Assembly (NCBI GenBank): GCA_943371625.1
Contig: CALRVN010000225.1
Location: 1 to 6,635 of the forward strand
Length of the DNA stretch: 6,635 bases
Origin: Hyphomicrobium_A sp943371625
GTDB taxonomy: Bacteria; Pseudomonadota; Alphaproteobacteria; Rhizobiales; Hyphomicrobiaceae
Direction: 5' to 3'
Shown: positions 5,176 to 6,635 of the stretch, piece by piece
How positions within the stretch are numbered: position 1 is the first letter of the stretch
Layout of the letters: each line of letters opens with the position of its first letter
The notes under the pieces: generated by a model
Told to the model about the DNA's origin: nothing
Seen by the model: only the letters and a program-made list of their open reading frames with translations
Databases searched by the model: none
Made by a program: the position numbers and the translations under genes

Positions 5176-6635
5176 ATGCGTTGTTCAAAGCCGGGTCACC
5201 GCGCCAGCCTGGCGCGGCGTGTGGTTGTGTCTTCTGTCCTTCTGTCAGTTGCCGGCACGGCCTGGGCGCAGACTGCACCGAAAGCCACGGACCTGCCTCC
5301 CGTCACGGTAGAGGCCGCGCCCCCGAAACCTGCGAAAACAATCAAGAAGGCGAAGAAAGCGAAGGCCGTGACGCCGTCCGTCGCATCTGCGCCGACGCCG
5401 GCCCAGGCGAGTCCTTCGCCGAGCACGGGCAAAGAGACCGGCACCAGCCCGGTGAAGGGCTTTGTCGCCGGCGTCAGCGCCACGGCAACGAAGACCGACA
5501 CGCCGCTGCTCGAAACACCGCAGGCGGTCTCGGTCGTGACGCGCGATCAGATGGACCAGCAGGCGGCACAAAGCGTGAAGCAGGCGCTGCAGTACACGTC
5601 GGGCGTCGCTGCAGACACACGCACGGCGTTTGCCGGCTACGACATCGTCTATTCACGGGGCTTCGCGCTCGACCGCTACCTCGACGGGCTGAAGGTGCTC
5701 GGCGGCGCAACCGCGTTCACCACGCCGCAAATCGAACTCTATGGGCTGGAGCGGCTCGAAGTGCTGCACGGCCCAGCATCAATGCTGTACGGGTCGTCGT
5801 CGCCCGGCGGCATCGTCAATGCCATCTCCAAGCGGCCGACGGACGAACCTTTCCACGAACTGCAGTTCCAGTTCGGCAACTTCGACCATGTCGAAGCCGC
5901 GTTCGACTTCAGCGGCCCGATCACTTCAGACAAGCACTGGCTCTATCGTCTCAGCGGCCTCGCCAGCTCGACGGACTCGCAGGTCGATTTCAATGAGAAG
6001 GAGCGCTACTGGATCGCGCCGTCGTTGACGTATCAGGACAGCAGTACGACGCTAACGTTGCTCGCCAGCGTGCAGCACGATCCCAACGTCGGTCTCTATA
6101 ACGTCGTGCCGGCAGTCGGCACCGTTCTGCCCAGCCCGAACGGCACAATCCCGCGCAGCCGCTTCCTCGGCGAGCCGGGGCTCAACGTGAACAAGGCCGA
6201 TCAAGAATCGGTCGGCTACGCTCTCCAACATCGCTTCGACGAGACGTGGACCGTGCGGCAGAACCTTCGCTACATGCACACAGACGGCGTGGTGCAGCAG
6301 CTGCTTCCGTTGTCGACGCCGGGTCTCGTCGATACGACCCTCAGCCGCTACGCACTCGGCCAGTGGGCGGACATCAAGGCTTTCACGGTCGACACCAACG
6401 TCGAGGCGAAGTTCCGGACGGGGTTCCTGACGCACAAGCTGATGGTAGGCGTCGATTACCAGCATCTCGATGAAGAGACGACCATCACCCAGGACCTCGG
6501 CTCCGACATCGATGTCTACAACCCAGTTTATGGCGACACGTCGACGTTTATTGCCTTCCGGGACAGCTCGGATCAACGGCTCGCGCAGACTGGGATTTAC
6601 GTCCAGGACCAGATCGGCTTGGATCGGCTGTCAGT
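5176..6635 (+). CDS. TonB-dependent siderophore receptor (FhuA-like), C-terminus outside window
   Basis: This outer-membrane gated channel imports ferric siderophores using TonB-ExbBD energy. The frame is open from ATG 5176 to the window end (486 codons plus two bases), so only the first part of a usually 700-800-residue protein is present. A signal peptide ends at AWA-Q (31/32). DLPPVTVEA (39-47) is a good TonB box. A Lys/Ala/Pro/Ser-rich linker (about 48-95) precedes the plug. Plug motifs include ATKTDTPLLETPQAVSVVT (104-122), SRGF (160-163), YLDGLK (168-173), and ERLEVLHGPASMLYG with SPGGIVNAISKRP (192-221). Barrel strands begin near FQFGNF and AAFDFSGPI. The plug closely resembles hydroxamate-siderophore receptors (ferrichrome, ferrioxamine class), but the ligand cannot be read from sequence. 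No STN domain is present, arguing against FecI/FecR-type surface signalling. The Shine-Dalgarno GAGG lies at 5164-5167. Confidence 0.93.
   Translation, partial: MRCSKPGHRASLARRVVVSSVLLSVAGTAWAQTAPKATDLPPVTVEAAPPKPAKTIKKAKKAKAVTPSVASAPTPAQASPSPSTGKETGTSPVKGFVAGVSATATKTDTPLLETPQAVSVVTRDQMDQQAAQSVKQALQYTSGVAADTRTAFAGYDIVYSRGFALDRYLDGLKVLGGATAFTTPQIELYGLERLEVLHGPASMLYGSSSPGGIVNAISKRPTDEPFHELQFQFGNFDHVEAAFDFSGPITSDKHWLYRLSGLASSTDSQVDFNEKERYWIAPSLTYQDSSTTLTLLASVQHDPNVGLYNVVPAVGTVLPSPNGTIPRSRFLGEPGLNVNKADQESVGYALQHRFDETWTVRQNLRYMHTDGVVQQLLPLSTPGLVDTTLSRYALGQWADIKAFTVDTNVEAKFRTGFLTHKLMVGVDYQHLDEETTITQDLGSDIDVYNPVYGDTSTFIAFRDSSDQRLAQTGIYVQDQIGLDRLS

Noticed and set aside
5181..5996. 271-codon plus-strand open frame overlapping the start of the TonB receptor
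   Set aside because: Arg/Gly/His-rich out-of-frame translation. The frame starting at 5176 has a signal peptide, TonB box and plug motifs.

Overview
The window is GC-rich chromosomal DNA from an alphaproteobacterium, most likely in the order Hyphomicrobiales (Rhizobiales). That placement rests on three things recalled rather than searched: the aminotransferase sequence type at the left edge, the class I PHA synthase, and the general neighbourhood. It holds five genes and no RNA genes, insertion sequences, CRISPR arrays or phage genes. All intergenic gaps are shorter than 200 bp.

Left part, minus strand: a class I/II PLP-dependent aminotransferase of the type usually labelled LL-diaminopimelate/alanine aminotransferase. 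It is cut by the window edge, so only its first 210 residues are present. Behind a perfect 8-bp inverted repeat (729-754) comes a large polytopic inner-membrane protein of the DUF4153 family (stop at 804, preferred ATG at 2588). A small lipoprotein follows (2728-2994), also on the minus strand.

Right part, plus strand: phaC (3186-5000), encoding a complete class I polyhydroxyalkanoate synthase with Cys341, Asp496 and His524 as the catalytic triad. It is divergent from the lipoprotein gene across a 191-bp gap. After a 175-bp gap rich in inverted repeats, a TonB-dependent siderophore receptor begins at 5176 and runs off the right edge. It has a signal peptide, a TonB box, a Lys/Ala/Pro-rich linker, a complete plug and the first barrel strands. 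It stays open through 486 codons.

The genes do not form one pathway. They cover amino-acid metabolism, carbon and energy storage (PHA), an uncharacterised membrane protein and iron uptake. I see no evidence for a new multi-gene system. The most interesting signals are non-coding. A 7-3-7 palindrome lies at 5078-5094. The receptor's probable 5' leader can fold so that a hairpin loop is exactly complementary to the Shine-Dalgarno sequence. Two adjacent imperfect 15-bp repeats include that Shine-Dalgarno.
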